64,000 nucleotides of DNA from Chrysoperla carnea (Eukaryota; Arthropoda; Insecta; Neuroptera; Chrysopidae). The stretch's first letter is position 1, and each line of letters opens with the position of its first letter. Positions 61,255-64,000 of the stretch are shown one piece after another. The stretch spans positions 93,800,368 to 93,864,367 of the forward strand of contig NC_058337.1 in assembly GCF_905475395.1 (NCBI RefSeq), written 5' to 3'. The position numbers and the translations under genes are program-made. The notes below the pieces were generated by a model that saw nothing but the letters and a program-made list of their open reading frames with translations, did no database searches and was not told where the DNA came from.

Positions 61255-62236
61255 TATCCCACCAAAAACATAAATGTGTAAAAAGGCGTAGATGAATTCC
61301 AATAAACTCAATTACGTCAGCCCAAAAAAGTTGTGAAATCCCGTAGAGAAAAAAATTCTTCGAAAAAAAATTATTAAAATGGCATAAATTTATTGCGTAA
61401 CTTTTCCGTAAAGAAACATTAAAGTATTACATTAGCAACTTTTCGGTGACTTCATACCTACACGCACCTGTATAGGAGAACAAAAGATAATCGTTAACCC
61501 CCTACTATCTCCCTCCTCCCCTCTAATGTTATGACGTAATAATTTTTTCACAACTTTTATGAAACATCAAAATTTAAATTTAAACAATCAAAGTATTCTT
61601 TAGATTAAAGTCAAGCACCTACTTAACAAAGGCCTAATTTTTTTTACTAAAGTAAGAAAATTATTGGTTTAAATTTCTTGTCAAGTTTCTCCTTAGTACG
61701 TATTTATTTAATATTTTACTTCGCAAGTTTTTTATTTTTAGATTCGTTTTTATATTCCGAAAACTTGCGAAGTAAAATATTAAATAAATACGTACTAAGG
61801 AGAAACTTGACAAGAAATTTAAACCAATAATTTTCTTACTTTAGTAAAAAAAATTAGGCCTTTGTTAAGTAGGTGCTTGACTTTAATCTAAAGAATACTT
61901 TGATTGTTTAAATTTAAATTTTGATGTTTCATAAAAGTTGTGAAAAAATTATTACGTCATAACATTAGAGGGGAGGAGGGAGATAGTAGGGGGTTAACGA
62001 TTATCTTTTGTTCTCCTATACAGGTGCGTGTAGGTATGAAGTCACCGAAAAGTTGCTAATGTAATACTTTAATGTTTCTTTACGGAAAAGTTACGCAATA
62101 AATTTATGCCATTTTAATAATTTTTTTTCGAAGAATTTTTTTCTCTACGGGATTTCACAACTTTTTTGGGCTGACGTAATTGAGTTTATTGGAATTCATC
62201 TACGCCTTTTTACACATTTATGTTTTTGGTGGGATA
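61255..62236. repeat. 982-bp near-perfect palindrome
   Basis: The left arm 61255-61730 and right arm 61761-62236 are reverse complements over 476 bp with no length difference and no mismatch that I could find. The spacer is 30 bp (61731-61760). The outer ends are TATCCCACCAAAAAC and GTTTTTGGTGGGATA. No protein-coding content, flanking target duplication or known transposon terminus was identified. Confidence 0.95.
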
Positions 62237-62690
62237 CCTCTTAGGACGATGTTAAAACATCGGAAGAATTAACTGCTTAAGTGCTAGGTATTTATTACCA
62301 TTGAGTCTAGCCAGTAAAACAAAAACAGTGTACTTTTACTATTATTATCAGAACAAAGCTGCGGCGGTATAAGTAGAAAACTCAACAATCTTTAGTATAA
62401 TAAATAATATTTTCTCACCTCCGTGCAGAAAGTGTCAACTTTTGCCCCGCTGTGGAAAACGAAGTTGCCCCTTTCTGCCTCCGCCGGGGAGAAAAATAGT
62501 ATATACACCACGGAAAAAAGTGTTTATTGATTATACAGAAGATTATTTTTGGGCTTATAAGAACATAAGAATAAGACGATGAGTCGATGAAATAAAAAAT
62601 AGTTAAAAGAAAGCATGGATTTTTATTAAAAAATATAAATTAACATATAAAAAAATAAATAAACATTACTCAACTACTAATTACTAAGTA
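62237..62690. other. Intergenic, cytochrome b5 3' flank
   Basis: No gene recognised. The part nearest 62690 is the 3' untranslated region of the minus-strand cytochrome b5-like gene, with AATAAA (minus) at 62627-62622, about 65 bases after the stop codon. Confidence 0.5.
62622..62627 (-). terminator. Poly(A) signal AATAAA of cytochrome b5-like gene
   Basis: Canonical hexamer on the minus strand about 65 bases downstream of the TAG stop. Confidence 0.65.
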
Positions 62691-62876
62691 CTATTCTGGC
62701 ATTTCTTTTAATTTCAAACCTCCTGGTTTACGAAATATTCTCTCGTGTAATGGCAAAATACCGATATGATAACGTTTTAATATATTTATTGCATTTATAC
62801 TATGTCCAGCTCCACGAAATGCTAATGTTGCATCACGACCAGCGTGCTCTAATAATACATCGGCTCCACCGGGATG
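62691..62876 (-). CDS. Cytochrome b5-type protein, last exon only
   Basis: A terminal exon of 62 codons on the minus strand, after the acceptor TTTTGTTTTAG. It starts exactly at the haem-binding HPGG motif and reads HPGGADVLLEHAGRDATLAF, then RGAGHSINAINILKRYHIG, then ILPLHERIFRK and a short tail ending KLKEMPE. The two histidines of HPGG and AGHS are the usual axial haem ligands. There is no C-terminal membrane anchor, so it is either a soluble b5 or a fusion protein whose b5 domain is at the C terminus. The upstream exons (VYDVT-type segment) were not found before 64000, so the gene continues out of the window. Confidence 0.85.
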   Translation of the reverse strand, partial: HPGGADVLLEHAGRDATLAFRGAGHSINAINILKRYHIGILPLHERIFRKPGGLKLKEMPE

Positions 62877-64000
62877 CTAAAACAAAAATATTTATTAATA
62901 TTAAATATTATATAGGTACCCACTACAATAATGATTTCATTATTAGGTAATGTTTAACCGCAACTTCGATTATATATATTAATAGACCTACACCGATTTT
63001 GAACATAGAACCTCGCCTCTACTTATTTCTGCGCTCATGGTCAGCCTCGGCGTAGAAATGACAGAGCACCTTTTTTTCTCAGTATTATTCTAGAGGAGAT
63101 AAAGCTCCCTTCAAGTCAAAGCCATTGACTTTTACGTTTGTTTATAATTGCAATGCAGTTTGTTTTATTATTCAAGCGGAGTAATAGACTATAAACTCAT
63201 GTCTGGGGGTACTCGATAATACCAATAATTGATTGATGTTTATGAAGAGCACCCTTTTTGTAGTAAACAGTTAACTTCATCTAAATTCCATACTTAAAAT
63301 CCATTCCTTCCCTGGGCGTAAAAATTTTTAGGTACCAAAAACCCGACATTTTATGCCCCTGAATTGATATTACTTATGAGGTTGATATAAGTTGTTTTGT
63401 ATGAAAAACAGTGTCACCACACTAAATTTTATCAAAATCGCCCTATCCGTTCTAAAGTTATGGAAGAAAAACGATTACAAAATTGCATCTTCTAGAGCGT
63501 ATAGCGCGAAAATGGAGCAACTTTTACCAAAGCATGTTTAGTCAAATCGACTTTTTTTGAGCTAAGCTATATGTGGTAGAGCGCAGGTCCGTAACTAGGG
63601 CGTGGCAAAGGAGGCACCCGCCTGCGGCGGATAAGACATAGAGGCGCAAAACAAAACGTATGTTTTATACGTAAAACAAAAAGTAAGTAAAGAATCATGT
63701 AAAAGGCGCTCATTAATTTACATAAAGTCATAAAGTTAATAAATTCGATTTTTTTGATAACACAGGCAAATTTAATCCGATCTTACTGGATTGTTTTTTG
63801 AAACCCACTAATTTTGGGCCATTCTTTTCAGCTGTGATGCCAGTTTTTCACTAGCTGTCACTTATGTGTTTAATTCCGGGACCAGGATTCAACAATCTGG
63901 AAACCTATTAAAGCTAGGTTAAGTTTGATCACAAATTTGAAAAGTATGACCCAAATTTAGTAGTATTACATACTTGGTTTATCAAAATTGGATAAAATTT
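62877..64000. other. Intron of the cytochrome b5-like gene, no exon seen
   Basis: The region is upstream of the b5 terminal exon, and the rest of that gene must lie further right. A GC-rich patch at 63585-63650 (GGCGTGGCAAAGGAGGCACC) looks like the end of an old DNA transposon, but no partner end was found. Confidence 0.4.

Overview
The window is AT-rich nuclear DNA of an animal, almost certainly an insect. Coding exons are split by short introns with GT-AG borders (one looks GC-AG). The repeats include mariner and hAT derivatives, a tRNA-derived SINE and a segment I recall from many insect genomes. I cannot name the species.

Layout. 1-13.7 kb: gene-poor, with decayed repeats, a mariner fold-back element at 669-1091 and a hAT-like element at 11456-11853. 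13670-20967 (-): GLG1 (Golgi apparatus protein 1), seven coding exons. 22917-26675 (-): RNase H2 subunit B, four small exons whose individual reading frames are short, with an apparent one-base frame break in exon 2. 28256-30590 (-) and 31716-33709 (+): two paralogous DUF1279 mitochondrial membrane proteins, FAM210A-like and FAM210B-like, head to head. 36086-49467 (-): phosphorylase kinase beta subunit, ten exons, with a CAAX-like C terminus. 49230-54450 (+): MPPE1/PGAP5 metallophosphoesterase. Its first exon lies inside PHKB intron 1, and PHKB exon 1 lies inside MPPE1 intron 1. 54.5-62.6 kb: repeats, including an unclassified dispersed family, a 30-bp minisatellite with a 480-bp higher-order period, and an indel-free 982-bp palindrome. 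62691-62876 (-): last exon of a cytochrome b5-type protein that continues beyond the window.

The genes are unrelated housekeeping functions: Golgi glycoprotein, ribonucleotide removal from DNA, mitochondrial membrane proteins, glycogen breakdown control, GPI-anchor remodelling and electron transfer. I found no operon-like system, CRISPR array or complete autonomous transposon. The most notable observations are the interlocked 5' ends of PHKB and MPPE1, the adjacent FAM210 paralogs, the RNASEH2B frame break, and three kinds of fold-back DNA. Exon borders were set by hand from splice consensus, phase continuity and remembered family sequences. No alignment was run.
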